From positions 33,140 to 97,139 of the forward strand of contig CANMQP010000020.1 in assembly GCA_947500035.1 (NCBI GenBank): a stretch of 64,000 bases of DNA. The letters are read 5' to 3'. The stretch comes from an uncultured Kiloniellaceae bacterium (GTDB taxonomy: Bacteria > Pseudomonadota > Alphaproteobacteria > Kiloniellales > Kiloniellaceae). Positions within the stretch are counted from its first letter, which is position 1, and each line of letters begins with the position of its first letter. The notes under the pieces were generated by a model that ran no database searches, was not told the origin of the DNA, and saw only the letters and a list, made by a program, of their open reading frames with translations. Shown here one piece after another: positions 25,410-35,495 of the stretch. The translations under genes and the position numbers were made by a program.

Positions 25410-25443
25410 TTTGGACTGAACCACTGCGTCAGTCGAGTCCAAA
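25410..25443. repeat. 8-bp inverted repeat upstream of the Anbu gene
   Basis: TTTGGACT (25410-25417) and AGTCCAAA (25436-25443) are perfectly complementary with an 18-base spacer. The site lies about 85 bp upstream of the Anbu start codon on the minus strand and could be an operator. The gap 25327-25757 (431 bp) holds this repeat, a TGCAG/CTGCA pair at 25467-25483, a long hairpin and the phasin promoter. Confidence 0.4.
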
Positions 25444-25534
25444 AAATGATTTACGCGTTTTTTATGTGCAGTTTTTTGCTGCAACCGCGAGATCTTTCAC
25501 AATTATGGTTAAAAAACTGTAACCAAAAACGACG

Positions 25535-25569
25535 TACGATCCTTTTTGTTGCATGGAAAAACGATCGTA
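25535..25569. repeat. Long hairpin/palindrome between Anbu and phasin genes
   Basis: The 13-base arms TACGATCCTTTTT (25535-25547) and AAAAACGATCGTA (25557-25569) match at 12 of 13 positions, with a nine-base loop. T-runs lie inside the stem, so it is not a standard terminator. The position 33 bp upstream of the phasin -35 box suggests a regulatory site. Confidence 0.55.
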
Positions 25570-25583
25570 TTTCATGAAAATGC

Positions 25584-25648
25584 TGCACTGCAAAATATTT
25601 CTTGACACGAGAGAAGCGTTAACTATCTTACACCTGTGTTGCACTGCA
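25584..25648 (+). promoter_or_regulatory. Phasin promoter flanked by two identical TGC-N3-GCA operators
   Basis: The promoter is TTGACA (25602-25607), a 16-base spacer and TATCTT (25624-25629). Identical palindromic sites TGCACTGCA lie just upstream of the -35 (25584-25592) and just downstream of the -10 (25640-25648). TGC-N3-GCA is the core of the PhaR site described for Paracoccus and Rhodobacter phasin promoters. PhaR represses phasin genes until polyhydroxybutyrate granules titrate it away. A fit to PhaR is inferred; no phaR gene is in the window. Confidence 0.7.
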
Positions 25649-25757
25649 ACATTCCGAAATTTGGAGAATTGAACCGGACGTTTTTTGCGTGCGGTTGTAG
25701 TGAGCTACATGGCGGCACGCGCCATGCATTTATCACCTGGATCTTAGGAGTTTAAAG

Positions 25758-26300
25758 ATGGCTGTTAAGAAGACGACCGCTTCCACCACCGCGAAAGAAG
25801 CGACCAAATCCGCAGAAGCTGCAGTCTCTGCAGGTAAAGAAGTTGTAGAATCCGTCGTGAAGGCCGGCTCGGAAGCCGCTGCCAAGGGTTACGAGCAAGC
25901 GGTTGCCATGACCAAGGAGCAGGTCGAGCGCACGTCCAGCGCCGTATTTCAGGGTTACGACGAGATCGCCACTCTGGGCAAAGACAACATCGACGCTTGC
26001 GTCGAGAGCAGCAACATTGTTGCCAAGGGTTTCGAAGACCTCAGCAAGGCTTGGATGAGCTTCGCACAAAGCTCCATGGACGCGCAGGTTGCGATCTCCA
26101 AGGAGCTGCTGGGCGTGAAGACTTTCCGTGAGGCTGTCGATATGCAGACCTCTTACACCAAGAGCAGCTTCGACACGGCAATGGCAGAAAGCGCGAAATT
26201 GACCGAACTTTCGGTCAAGGTTGCCAATGCGGCCATGACCCCGATCCAGGATCGCGTCAATGTCATGACCGACAAGCTGTTGAAGCCTGTCGCTGCATAA
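25758..26300 (+). CDS. phaP: Phasin family protein
   Basis: 180 residues, alanine- and lysine-rich, predicted almost entirely helical. After a low-complexity KKTTASTTAKEATKSAEAAV start, the phasin_2-type amphipathic region reads GYEQAVAMTKEQVE, FQGYDEIATLGKDNIDACVESSNIVAKGFEDLSK and a heptad-like tail to about residue 165. Phasins coat polyhydroxyalkanoate granules and control their number and size. The strong promoter with paired TGCACTGCA sites, a long leader and a strong terminator fit a highly expressed storage-granule gene. It stands alone as a single-gene transcript. Confidence 0.88.
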   Translation: MAVKKTTASTTAKEATKSAEAAVSAGKEVVESVVKAGSEAAAKGYEQAVAMTKEQVERTSSAVFQGYDEIATLGKDNIDACVESSNIVAKGFEDLSKAWMSFAQSSMDAQVAISKELLGVKTFREAVDMQTSYTKSSFDTAMAESAKLTELSVKVANAAMTPIQDRVNVMTDKLLKPVAA

Positions 26301-26323
26301 GCGACAGACGTTCGAGCCAAATA

Positions 26324-26353
26324 AACCCGGCGGTCCAACCGCCGGGTTTTTTG
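26324..26353 (+). terminator. Strong rho-independent terminator of the phasin gene
   Basis: An 11-bp perfect stem (AACCCGGCGGT with ACCGCCGGGTT), a three-base loop and six T. It starts 24 bases after the phasin stop. Confidence 0.9.
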
Positions 26354-26375
26354 TTGGCCGGTTCAAGGCCGGGGG

Positions 26376-27272
26376 TCAGCTCTTGAACTCCTCCCGGCGA
26401 TAGCCCTGGAAGTAGAGCAGGGCGGACAGATCTCCATGGTCGATCTGAAAGGCTGCGGCCTCGCGCACAACCGCTTTCCCGTGATAAGCCGCACCGAGAC
26501 CCGCAACGGTCAGCATGGCGAGATCGTTCGCGCCGTCACCAACCGCGCACACCGCTTGACTGTCGATGCCCTGCTGGCGAGCCAGGTCTTCCAGCGCTTC
26601 CTGTTTTGCCTCGCGCCCCAGGATCGGTTCCGTCACCCGCCCGGTCAAACGTCCGTCCTCGATGACCAGCTCATTGGCGCGGTCTTCATGGAAGCCGCAA
26701 AGATCACGGATCTGAGACGTAAAGAAGGTAAAGCCACCAGATACCAGGGCGGTGTGGGCGCTGTGCGCGCGCATGGTTTGCACCAGCTCCCGCGCGCCCG
26801 GGTTCAGAGTCATCAGCTTGCTGAGGCCATGCAGGTGCGCTTCGGGCACATCCTTTAATAGCGCCACTCTGCTGCGCAGGGAGTCTTCAAACGCCAGCTC
26901 TCCCGCCATCGCCCGTTTGGTAATCTCGGCGATCTTGGGACCGATCCCCAGAACCTCGGCGAGCTCGTCGATCATTTCCTGTGCGATGATGGTGGATTCC
27001 ATGTCGGCGACCAGGAGCGCTTTGCGGCGCCCTTCGGCTTTCTGTAGCGCGTGATCAATCGCGAGACCTGAGAGATGTGGCCCCACAGTTTGCCTTGCCG
27101 CCTCGATTTCCAGGTTGTCGAAGGCCAGATCGCAGGCGTGCCCCTTTGCCAGCCAATCGGGGGCAGCGACAGCTGCTCCGGCTGCTGTGAGGGCCTGTTG
27201 CAGCGTTTCAACCGTTGAGGTTTCGAAAGGTGCCGTATCGGACCCGGCGACCAGGGTGAGTACATTGAACAT
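26376..27272 (-). CDS. serB: Phosphoserine phosphatase
   Basis: 298 residues from the ATG at 27272; an upstream ATG would add 12 residues of atypical sequence. The first 85 residues form an ACT-like regulatory region. The HAD phosphatase core has the nucleophile motif VADMESTII (DxEST, as in SerB), motif II VSGGFTFF, and motif III with GDGANDLAML. It removes phosphate from O-phosphoserine in the last step of serine synthesis. It is transcribed towards the phasin gene and divergently from miaA, 130 bp apart. Confidence 0.93.
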   Translation of the reverse strand: MFNVLTLVAGSDTAPFETSTVETLQQALTAAGAAVAAPDWLAKGHACDLAFDNLEIEAARQTVGPHLSGLAIDHALQKAEGRRKALLVADMESTIIAQEMIDELAEVLGIGPKIAEITKRAMAGELAFEDSLRSRVALLKDVPEAHLHGLSKLMTLNPGARELVQTMRAHSAHTALVSGGFTFFTSQIRDLCGFHEDRANELVIEDGRLTGRVTEPILGREAKQEALEDLARQQGIDSQAVCAVGDGANDLAMLTVAGLGAAYHGKAVVREAAAFQIDHGDLSALLYFQGYRREEFKS

Positions 27273-27402
27273 GAGGCCGGTATAGCGTCCGGGTCCTCGG
27301 GAGTTCAAGCCATAAGCTCGTTAACGCTGCAGGTGTCGCGATTGCGCTGCAGGGGCAGACTTGATACCTCAATGCGGTCTACAGGAAGAAGTCCGAAGCT
27401 TA

Positions 27403-28407
27403 ATGTCCGTTCAGCCCGACCAGAGTGAGAACCTCGAATGCCTGCGCAACGCCTTGGCGAAGCGGCCGGTTGTATTGGTTGGCGGTCCTACTGCCAGCGG
27501 CAAGTCCGGTCTTGCGGCGGATGTCGCGGCGGCCTTCAACGGCGTTGTCATCAATGCGGACTCAATGCAGGTCTACCGGGAACTCGACATCGTTACTGCA
27601 CGGCCCGGTACAGACGAGTTGAGCAAAGCGCCGCACCGGCTCTATGGCGTTTTATCTGGCGCGGAGCGCTGCTCGGCGGCGCGCTGGCGTGAGCTGGCTC
27701 TGGCCGAAATCGAGGCGGCCTTCGAAGCGGGACGACTTCCGGTCGTCGTTGGCGGGACCGGTCTTTATCTGCGAACGCTCGAGGAGGGCCTGGCGCCGGT
27801 GCCAGAGATATCCGAGGACATCCGCCGGCAGACCTGGCGACATTTCGAACAGGTCGGGGCAGACGCCTTCCATCGCGAACTGGCGGAGCGCGATCCGGAG
27901 ATGGCAGGGCGTTTGAATGTCGGAGATACGCAAAGGCTGCTTCGGGCCTGGGAGGTCTTCGCGGCGACCGGAACGTCGCTTGCCGCGTGGCAGGCCCGTC
28001 AAGCTGAGAGTGCCGCGCAATTGGATCCTGGATTGTCTTTGCTGAAACTTGCCGTCGTTCCGCCACGCGAGGTGATCTACGAGCGTTGCGACGCGCGCTT
28101 CGAAGCCATGGCCGCCGAGGGGGCGATCGAGGAGGTCGAGGCTCTCCTAAAGCTCGGCCTCGATCCCGCCCTTCCGGTCATGAAAGCCATCGGCGTGCGG
28201 GAGTTCGGGGCCTATCTGGCGGAGGAACTCAGCCTGGAAGCCGCAATTTCCAAGGCTCAGCAAGAGACGCGGCGCTATGCGAAACGGCAAATGACATGGC
28301 TGAGGAATCAGTATGCTTCTAAAAACGTCATCGAAACGCAATATTCGGAAAGTTTAGGTCCGAAAATATTTAATATTATTCGTCAGTATCTGTTGACCCT
28401 GCCTTAA
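27403..28407 (+). CDS. miaA: tRNA dimethylallyltransferase
   Basis: 334 residues from the ATG at 27403. A start 14 codons earlier lacks the usual N-terminus. The P-loop GPTASGKSGLA is near residue 24. NADSMQVYRELDIVTARP follows for prenyl donor and tRNA contacts, then VVGGTGLYLRTLEEG, and PVMKAIGVREF near the end. MiaA puts a dimethylallyl group on A37 of tRNAs reading UNN codons, helping reading-frame maintenance. It precedes the ilv genes but the 160-bp gap argues for separate transcription. Confidence 0.95.
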   Translation: MSVQPDQSENLECLRNALAKRPVVLVGGPTASGKSGLAADVAAAFNGVVINADSMQVYRELDIVTARPGTDELSKAPHRLYGVLSGAERCSAARWRELALAEIEAAFEAGRLPVVVGGTGLYLRTLEEGLAPVPEISEDIRRQTWRHFEQVGADAFHRELAERDPEMAGRLNVGDTQRLLRAWEVFAATGTSLAAWQARQAESAAQLDPGLSLLKLAVVPPREVIYERCDARFEAMAAEGAIEEVEALLKLGLDPALPVMKAIGVREFGAYLAEELSLEAAISKAQQETRRYAKRQMTWLRNQYASKNVIETQYSESLGPKIFNIIRQYLLTLP

Positions 28408-28432
28408 CGACCGGCTAGGGTGCGCGCCTCTT

Positions 28433-28448
28433 CGCCAAAAGCTTGGCG
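28433..28448 (+). other. Hairpin between miaA and ilvI
   Basis: CGCCAA, AAGC and TTGGCG form a perfect six-base-pair stem 25 bases after the miaA stop; CTTTT follows eight bases later. It could be a weak terminator for miaA. A competing TGGC/GCCA pairing lies at 28453-28469. I see no leader peptide rich in Val, Leu or Ile before ilvI, so attenuation is not supported. Confidence 0.3.
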
Positions 28449-28567
28449 TCGATGGCTTTTGCTTGGCCAAATGCCCGGATTTGCTGCCTGATTTTGCTAC
28501 GATCCGGTCTCAGTGCATCCGTCAGGCAAAGCAAGAGATAAACATGCCGATTTAAAGGATTTGAGAA

Positions 28568-30331
28568 ATGGCATCGGAGCAGATGAACGGCGCGGAAATG
28601 GTAATTAAGTCTCTGGTGGACCAGGGAGTCGAGGTCATTTTCGGATATCCTGGCGGCGCTGTCCTACCGATTTACGATGCGCTTTTTCAGCAGAACAACA
28701 TCGAGCATATCCTTGTCCGTCAGGAAGGCGGCGCCGTGCATGCGGCTGAGGGTTATGCGCGCTCCACAGGAAAGATCGGAGTGGTGCTGGTAACGTCCGG
28801 ACCGGGCGCGACCAACGCGGTGACCGGCTTGACCGATGCCCTGATGGATTCCATCCCGATTGTCTGCCTGACCGGCCAGGTGCCCACTCATTTGATCGGT
28901 AACGACGCTTTCCAGGAGGCCGACACCACCGGGATCACGCGCCCCTGCACCAAGCACAATTATCTGGTGAAAGACATCCAGGATCTGCCACGTATCATGC
29001 ACGAGGCCTTTTACGTTGCGCAGACCGGCCGCCCGGGCCCGGTCGTGATCGATCTCCCGAAAGATATCCTGCAGGGCAAAAGCGACTGCTACATTCCGCC
29101 CGAGGACGTGAAGCATCGCAGCTACAAGCCGCAGGTCGACGCGGAACCCAGCAAGATTGAGCAGGCGGTTAAGCTGATCGCTGCCGCCAAGCGTCCGGTT
29201 TTCTATACGGGCGGCGGTGTGATCAACGCCGGTGACCGCGGTTCGGAACTGCTGACCCGCTTTGTGCGCAAGCTGGGTGTGCCCTGCACAAACACGCTCA
29301 TGGGTTTGGGCAGCTATCCGGCGAGCGATCCGCAGTTTATCGGCATGCTGGGGATGCACGGGACCTACGAGGCCAATCTGGCCATGTATAACTGTGATCT
29401 CATGATCAATATCGGCGCGCGCTTCGACGATCGGGTGACCGGACGTCTCGACGAGTTCTCGCCGAATTCGACGAAGATCCATGTCGATATCGATCCCAGC
29501 TCGATCAACAAGAATGTGATGGTCGACCTGCCGATTATCGGCGATGCTGCGCGGGTCCTTGAGGCCATGATGACGGCCTGGGACGAGGGTGATTATCAAC
29601 TCGATCAAAAGGCTTTGAAATCCTGGTGGGCTCAGATCGAAGAGTGGCGGGCGAAGGACTGTCTCGCGTACACGCAGAAGGGCAAGTTGATCAAACCGCA
29701 GTACGCGATCCAGCGGCTGTACGAGCTGACCAAAGACCGTGATACCTACATCACCACCGAGGTGGGCCAGCATCAGATGTGGGCGGCGCAATACTTCAAG
29801 TTCGAAGAGCCGAAACGCTGGATGACCTCCGGCGGTTTGGGCACCATGGGTTACGGCCTGCCTGCCGCGATGGGCGTGCAGCGTGCGCATCGGGACTCTC
29901 TGGTCATCGATGTGGCCGGTGAGGCTTCGATCCTGATGAACATTCAGGAACTCTCCTGCATCGCGCAGTATAATCTGCCGGTGAAGGTCTTCATCGTGAA
30001 CAATCAGTGGATGGGCATGGTGCGCCAGTGGCAGGAGCTTCTGCACGGCGCGCGCTATTCGGAGAGCTATTCAGCCTCGCTGCCTGACTTCGTCAAACTG
30101 GCGGAATCCTTCGGTATGGTGGGGATCCGCTGCGAGGATGCCGCGGATCTGGATGACAAGATCATGGAGATGATCGACACCCCGCGGCCGGTGGTTTTCG
30201 ACTGTGCGGTGACCCAGGACGAGAATGTCTTCCCGATGATCCCCTCCGGTGCAGCTCATTACGAGATGTTGCTCGGTCCGGATGACAAGGCGCAAAGGCC
30301 GATTTCCGAGGAGGGCATGGTTCTCGTGTGA
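28568..30331 (+). CDS. ilvI: Acetolactate synthase, large (catalytic) subunit
   Basis: 587 residues. ThDP-dependent enzyme with the catalytic glutamate in RQEGGAVHAAEGYAR (about residue 52), the central FAD-binding domain and the C-terminal ThDP site VAGEASILMNIQEL followed by NNQWMGMVRQWQ. It condenses two pyruvates to acetolactate, or pyruvate with 2-ketobutyrate, to start Val/Leu/Ile synthesis. In the Mg-binding motif the usual Gly-Asp reads Gly-Glu; that may be a lineage feature, since the rest is fully conserved. The small-subunit gene follows after 166 bp and ilvC after that. Confidence 0.95.
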   Translation: MASEQMNGAEMVIKSLVDQGVEVIFGYPGGAVLPIYDALFQQNNIEHILVRQEGGAVHAAEGYARSTGKIGVVLVTSGPGATNAVTGLTDALMDSIPIVCLTGQVPTHLIGNDAFQEADTTGITRPCTKHNYLVKDIQDLPRIMHEAFYVAQTGRPGPVVIDLPKDILQGKSDCYIPPEDVKHRSYKPQVDAEPSKIEQAVKLIAAAKRPVFYTGGGVINAGDRGSELLTRFVRKLGVPCTNTLMGLGSYPASDPQFIGMLGMHGTYEANLAMYNCDLMINIGARFDDRVTGRLDEFSPNSTKIHVDIDPSSINKNVMVDLPIIGDAARVLEAMMTAWDEGDYQLDQKALKSWWAQIEEWRAKDCLAYTQKGKLIKPQYAIQRLYELTKDRDTYITTEVGQHQMWAAQYFKFEEPKRWMTSGGLGTMGYGLPAAMGVQRAHRDSLVIDVAGEASILMNIQELSCIAQYNLPVKVFIVNNQWMGMVRQWQELLHGARYSESYSASLPDFVKLAESFGMVGIRCEDAADLDDKIMEMIDTPRPVVFDCAVTQDENVFPMIPSGAAHYEMLLGPDDKAQRPISEEGMVLV

Positions 30332-30497
30332 TCGCGGCTGTTGTTCTCGGCTCGATCCTGTTCCGGCGTTTGCAAACCTGAATAGGGTCCTGCACCCGGT
30401 TCGCGGAATTGAGCAGAGAGACCACTAGCCTTCATCAAAGCGGGATGCCGACGGCGTCACTAACTTCACAAGCTTTTCAAAATCAGCTTTTTTTGTA

Positions 30498-31031
30498 ATG
30501 AACGGAATGCGGCCAATGTCGCCGAGAGAAACCAATATCGAGAAGCGCACCATTGCGGTGCTGGTAGACAACGAACCGGGCGTTTTGGCCCGTGTCATCG
30601 GCCTCTTCTCCGGCCGGGGTTACAATATTGAGAGCCTCACTGTCAGTGAGGTCGATCAGCTCAAAAACTTTTCCCGCATCACCGTCGTCACCTCCGGAAC
30701 GCCGCAGATCCTGGAACAGATCAAGGCTCAGCTTGATCGCCTTGTCCCTGTGCACCGGATCAGCGACCTGACCAACGAAGGTCCCGCGGTCGACCGCGAA
30801 CTTGCCCTTGTCAAGGTAGCCGGGACCGGCGAAAAGCGGGTTGAGTCTCTGCGTATTGCCGATATCTTCCGGGCGAGCGTCGTTGATTCCAGCCACGATC
30901 ACTTTGTGTTTGAGATGACCGGCAAGAGCGACAAGTTGGATGTGTTCATTGACCTGATGCAGCCACTCGGCCTGGTCGATGTCAGCCGCACGGGTGTCGT
31001 CGCGATCTCGCGCGGACCGAAAGGTCTTTGA
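30498..31031 (+). CDS. ilvH: Acetolactate synthase, small (regulatory) subunit
   Basis: 177 residues. An N-terminal ACT domain, TIAVLVDNEPGVLARVIGLFSGRGYNIESL, binds valine for feedback inhibition. A second ACT-like half starts at ELALVKVAG and runs to LMQPLGLVDVSRTGVVAISRG. It activates and regulates the large subunit. The first ATG (30498) lacks a clear ribosome-binding site; in-frame ATGs at 30510 and 30522 are alternatives that would not affect the domain. Confidence 0.93.
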   Translation: MNGMRPMSPRETNIEKRTIAVLVDNEPGVLARVIGLFSGRGYNIESLTVSEVDQLKNFSRITVVTSGTPQILEQIKAQLDRLVPVHRISDLTNEGPAVDRELALVKVAGTGEKRVESLRIADIFRASVVDSSHDHFVFEMTGKSDKLDVFIDLMQPLGLVDVSRTGVVAISRGPKGL

Positions 31032-31151
31032 CATAGATACCGCAACGCGATAGGCCAGCCGCCGGCCGTGATGCAGATAACAAATTACCGAGTTTCCGTC
31101 GCGGAGGGTCCGGGGCATTCCCGAGCACGCGAAGGGTTTCATCCAAGTTGA

Positions 31152-32204
<1,053 letters not shown>

Positions 32205-32271
32205 GGTTCTTCCATGGAAGCGGGAGGCGATTTCTGGTCTTAAGGACTGCACGAATCGCCCTCAAACGCAC

Positions 32272-32303
32272 AAGGCCGGCTGACCATCAGCCGGCCTTTT
32301 TTT
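32272..32303 (+). terminator. Strong rho-independent terminator after ilvC
   Basis: A 12-bp perfect stem (AAGGCCGGCTGA with TCAGCCGGCCTT), a three-base loop and a run of seven T. Confidence 0.92.
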
Positions 32304-33727
<1,424 letters not shown>

Positions 33728-33835
33728 ACGTCAATAGTTTCTTTATTAATTAGGTATAATATTTTAACCTTGTTATAAAGAATCAAGTGCTTAACGGCGA
33801 TTCGAAAGCGAGTCGTCCGGCGATCAGGAGACGTT

Positions 33836-34858
33836 GTGAGCAAACGTTCGGGTAATGCGCTCGGCTTGGCGACGCCCATTAGGGCTTGGGCACAGCGTTC
33901 GGCTTTTGTTTTCTTTTTTGCCCTCGCAATCGTGCTTCTCGTTCTGGGGCGGGCCCAGACGCCCGCTGTAGAACGGGTTCGCACGGCGGTGAATGATGCT
34001 ATCGCTCCAGTCCTTGAACTTGCCACCAGCCCAGTCGCAACCGTTTCAGACACGATCGTCAGCACGCGCGAACTCTTCGAGGTTCGTGCGGCGAATGAAG
34101 CACTGCGGCAGGAGAACGAGCGTTTGCTGCAGTGGCGCGCGGCGGCGCAGCGGCTTGAAGATGAAAACCGCCTGCTTCGAGATCTCAACCAACTCACCAT
34201 AGAACCGCGGACACGCTATATCACTGCACGGGTCATCGGCGATCAGGGCGGTGCATTTGTGCGCTCGGTGCTGGTGAGTGCAGGTGCGCGCGACGGGGTG
34301 GAAAAAGGGCAGGCGGCTCTGACCGGCAGGGGCCTTGCCGGACGGGTGGCCGAAACGGGCCGCCGAGCGGCGCGGATCCTGCTTGTCACGGATATGAACA
34401 GCCGGGTGCCGGTGCTGGTAGGCAACGCGCGCGATCGCGCTGTCCTCGCCGGCGATAACTCTCCGAACCCCGAATTGCTTTACTTTAGCCCCGGCGTACA
34501 GATCCGTGTTGGCGACCGGGTTGTCACCTCCGGGCATGGCGGCGCCTTTCCAAGCGGACTGCCGATCGGTGTGGTGACCGACGTTCGCGAGAACGATGTC
34601 CGGGTCGAACCTTATGTCGACTGGTCTCATCTCGAGTTCCTGCGTCTCGTGGATTACGAACTCCCGGGCATCTTGAGTTCACCCGAGGACGGCCTGGCAA
34701 AGGGGAAAATCCAGCCACTTAAACCGGCGCCGGATGCCGCTGCGTCTGATGCCAATGCTGCAGGTTCAGCCGCTGCGGCGGGCGAAACGGGGACAGCAGG
34801 CGTGACAGCAGGAGCTGTGGTGCAGGCCGGTGGGGCAGCGACGGAGCCGGCGCAGTGA
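33836..34858 (+). CDS. mreC: Rod-shape-determining protein MreC
   Basis: 340 residues from GTG. A short cytoplasmic N-terminus precedes one membrane helix (about residues 22-42, RSAFVFFFALAIVLLVLG). A periplasmic coiled coil follows (about 70-115, ELFEVRAANEALRQENERLLQWRAAAQRLEDENRLL), then the beta-rich domain with ARVIGDQGGAFVRSVLV and a GDRVVTSGHGGAFPSGLPIG hallmark. The last 55 residues are an Ala/Gly-rich tail that is probably disordered. MreC bridges MreB to PBP2. Its stop overlaps the mreD GTG start. Confidence 0.93.
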   Translation: MSKRSGNALGLATPIRAWAQRSAFVFFFALAIVLLVLGRAQTPAVERVRTAVNDAIAPVLELATSPVATVSDTIVSTRELFEVRAANEALRQENERLLQWRAAAQRLEDENRLLRDLNQLTIEPRTRYITARVIGDQGGAFVRSVLVSAGARDGVEKGQAALTGRGLAGRVAETGRRAARILLVTDMNSRVPVLVGNARDRAVLAGDNSPNPELLYFSPGVQIRVGDRVVTSGHGGAFPSGLPIGVVTDVRENDVRVEPYVDWSHLEFLRLVDYELPGILSSPEDGLAKGKIQPLKPAPDAAASDANAAGSAAAAGETGTAGVTAGAVVQAGGAATEPAQ

Positions 34859-35364
34859 AGTTCAGTCTTTGGCAACGCATGGACGCCATCGCCCGCAGCA
34901 TGTTTCCGGTTACAGCGACGCTTCTCCTGATTATGGCGTCTATGGTGCCCCTGCGGATACCCGATCTTGCTCCGATCATTCCGTCGCTATCGTTGATCGC
35001 CGTCTACTATTGGACAATCCACCGTCCCGATCTCATGCCCATCTGGGCGGTCTTTGTGATTGGTGTGGCCCAGGACCTGCTGAGCGGATCCATGTTGGGT
35101 GTGGGAAGTATTTCGTTGCTTGTCGTTCGGTATCTCGTGATTTCACAGGCACGCTTTTTTACCAGCGCGTCCTTTGTTGTGATCTGGAGTATCTTCGCGC
35201 TGGTGGCGTTTCTGGCGTTCTTTGTGATGTGGATATTCACGAGTTTGTTGACGGCGACCCTGGTCGAGTATAGTTCAGCGACCTTCCAGTATTTGATGAC
35301 ACTGGCGGTGTATCCGGGCTTCACATGGCTTTTTGTCCATGGGCAAAGGCTGTTTTTGCGCTGA
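34855..35364 (+). CDS. mreD: Rod-shape-determining protein MreD
   Basis: 169 residues, GTG start overlapping the mreC stop (GTGA). Five hydrophobic helices span most of the chain. The family features PIIPSLSLIAVYYWTIHRP and FVIGVAQDLLSGSMLGVGSISLLVVRYL are visible. It is the integral membrane partner of MreC in the elongasome. The helix-rich sequence diverges quickly between species, but position and motifs make the call secure. Confidence 0.92.
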   Translation: MKFSLWQRMDAIARSMFPVTATLLLIMASMVPLRIPDLAPIIPSLSLIAVYYWTIHRPDLMPIWAVFVIGVAQDLLSGSMLGVGSISLLVVRYLVISQARFFTSASFVVIWSIFALVAFLAFFVMWIFTSLLTATLVEYSSATFQYLMTLAVYPGFTWLFVHGQRLFLR

Positions 35365-35495
35365 TTATTTCCAAGTCGGGGGACAGGCCTGACGCCTTGT
35401 GTGCTGGGCCGCGGAGATAGAGTTTAACCAGTTCAGTTATATAGAAGGTTTCTCGTTGGATTGCCTCGCAAAGAGGTGAAGCGGATCACACGGTA

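Noticed and set aside
28408..28567. An attenuator with leader peptide before ilvI.
   Set aside because: No short frame rich in Val, Leu or Ile is present and the hairpins lack a T-run next to the stem.
28664..30046. A 460-codon open frame on the minus strand opposite ilvI.
   Set aside because: It is the antisense of a fully conserved acetolactate synthase gene. Its peptide is rich in His, Arg and Asp with no domain, as expected of a codon-bias shadow.
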